Positions 63,591-64,000 of a stretch of DNA of 64,000 nt are shown piece after piece (the stretch's first letter is position 1; each line of letters opens with the position of its first letter). The DNA lies in assembly GCF_900141635.1 (NCBI RefSeq), contig NZ_FSRH01000009.1, positions 62,001-126,000 of the forward strand, given 5' to 3'. The stretch comes from Peptoclostridium litorale DSM 5388 (GTDB lineage: Bacteria > Bacillota > Clostridia > Peptostreptococcales > Peptostreptococcaceae). The notes beneath the pieces were generated by a model. It worked only from the letters and a program-made list of their open reading frames with translations. It was not told the DNA's origin and ran no database searches. The position numbers and the translations under genes are program-made.

Positions 63591-64000
63591 CTATCCAAAC
63601 ACACCTTCTATATACTGCCTTGTCTTTTCGTTTTCGGGAGATTCGAAAAGGCTTTTGGTGTCTGAATACTCCACTATCTCCCCGTCAAACATGAACATTG
63701 TATAGTCAGCGATCCTCTTTGCCTGCATTAGGTTGTGAGTCACTATTATTATTGTGTACTCATTCGATAGCCTGCGAAGCATCGCCTCTATGTTTGCGGT
63801 GTTTCTAACGTCAAGCGCGGAGCACGGCTCGTCGAGAAGAAGCATTGATGGCTCTACAGTGAGCGCCCTTGCTATGCAAAGCCTCTGCTGCTGGCCTCCA
63901 GAAAGTTTTTTGGCCGGCATGTCCATGCAGTCCTTGACCTCGTCGTAAAGCCCAGCGGCCATGAGCTTTTCCTGCGCTATGGCTTTAAGCCTTTTTTTGT
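63591..64000 (-). CDS. PstB-like ABC ATPase, C-terminal part (runs off the window)
   Basis: About 136 residues are visible, open to the window edge. The C-terminal half of an ABC ATPase is seen: signature [15 protein letters not shown], Walker B MLLLDEPCSALDVR and switch VTHNLMQAKRIAD. The linking sequence resembles phosphate-importer PstB (typical Q/R-rich LSGGQQQRL and VTHN). The Walker A is outside the window. In PstB the Walker B tail is usually PTSALD; PCSALD here carries a Cys. It ends about 170 bases before saoT in the same direction, so it may or may not belong to the cluster. Confidence 0.8.
   Translation of the reverse strand, partial: KKRLKAIAQEKLMAAGLYDEVKDCMDMPAKKLSGGQQQRLCIARALTVEPSMLLLDEPCSALDVRNTANIEAMLRRLSNEYTIIIVTHNLMQAKRIADYTMFMFDGEIVEYSDTKSLFESPENEKTRQYIEGVFG

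Noticed and set aside
1-64000. tRNA, rRNA, CRISPR, insertion sequences or prophage genes
   Set aside because: None could be supported; no direct-repeat arrays, transposases or integrases were seen.

Overview
The window looks like a chromosomal segment of an anaerobic, low-to-moderate-GC Gram-positive bacterium of the Clostridia. Supporting signs are strong GGAGG ribosome sites, frequent ATA and AGA codons, TTG and GTG starts, a class-I-type hybrid cluster protein, pyruvate phosphate dikinase, FapR-type control of fatty-acid synthesis, a ThiW transporter and, above all, several UGA-encoded selenocysteines. No rRNA, tRNA, CRISPR array, prophage or insertion sequence was seen. The selenocysteine-rich content fits amino-acid-fermenting Clostridia, but I cannot name a species.

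Layout. 1-5.1 kb: end of an AIM24-family gene, two coupled small genes, and the accBCDA operon (minus strand) with a FapR-like operator at its promoter. 5.3-11.5 kb: GNAT protein, tandem-domain polyphosphate:AMP phosphotransferase, rRNA methyltransferase, arsenate reductase, a DUF318 permease, a small HTH protein and a MazG-like protein. 11.6-20.3 kb: beta-phosphoglucomutase divergent from a GH65 disaccharide phosphorylase, universal stress proteins, hcp with a Crp/Fnr-type dyad, and a ROK sugar kinase. 20.3-34.5 kb: ppdK with a long leader, DUF1292 proteins, a broken chemoreceptor gene, a two-component system with a secreted protein, a TPP riboswitch-thiW-thiC unit, exonuclease III and small enzymes. 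34.6-39.7 kb: two cyclic-di-GMP proteins and a UvsE endonuclease fused to a DUF1722-like domain. 39.7-48.2 kb: a polyamine locus with arginine-type decarboxylase, speD-speE-speB, a cupin regulator and potABCD. 48.6-55.3 kb: trpS, small proteins, an L,D-transpeptidase, a YeiH-type transporter and gap.

The most striking region is 55.4-63.4 kb, minus strand. Nine consecutive genes encode a MerB-like protein, an ABC ATPase, an ABC permease, two paralogous lipoprotein substrate-binding proteins, a third binding-like protein, a lipoprotein ending in Cys-Cys, a DUF318 permease with a CSCG motif, and a thioredoxin-like protein. Four of them (saoT, saoB, saoP, saoL in my naming) contain an in-frame UGA at a functionally meaningful position next to cysteines, and each UGA is followed at about 16-21 bases by a hairpin of bacterial SECIS type. 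A conventional gene caller would truncate or split all four. The cluster matches families I remember being named Sao in public protein-family collections. The MerB catalytic residues are kept and every other part carries exposed Cys or Sec, so I infer handling of a thiophilic metal or organometal, possibly organomercury. The substrate is not shown by sequence.

How the parts connect. Acetyl-CoA carboxylase feeds fatty-acid synthesis under malonyl-CoA sensing. The GH65 phosphorylase, beta-PGM and ROK kinase form a disaccharide phosphorolysis route. The polyamine block combines synthesis (arginine to agmatine, putrescine and spermidine) with uptake under one cupin regulator. ArsC plus a DUF318 permease, Hcp, the Usps and the Sao cluster make this a stress- and toxicant-oriented neighbourhood.
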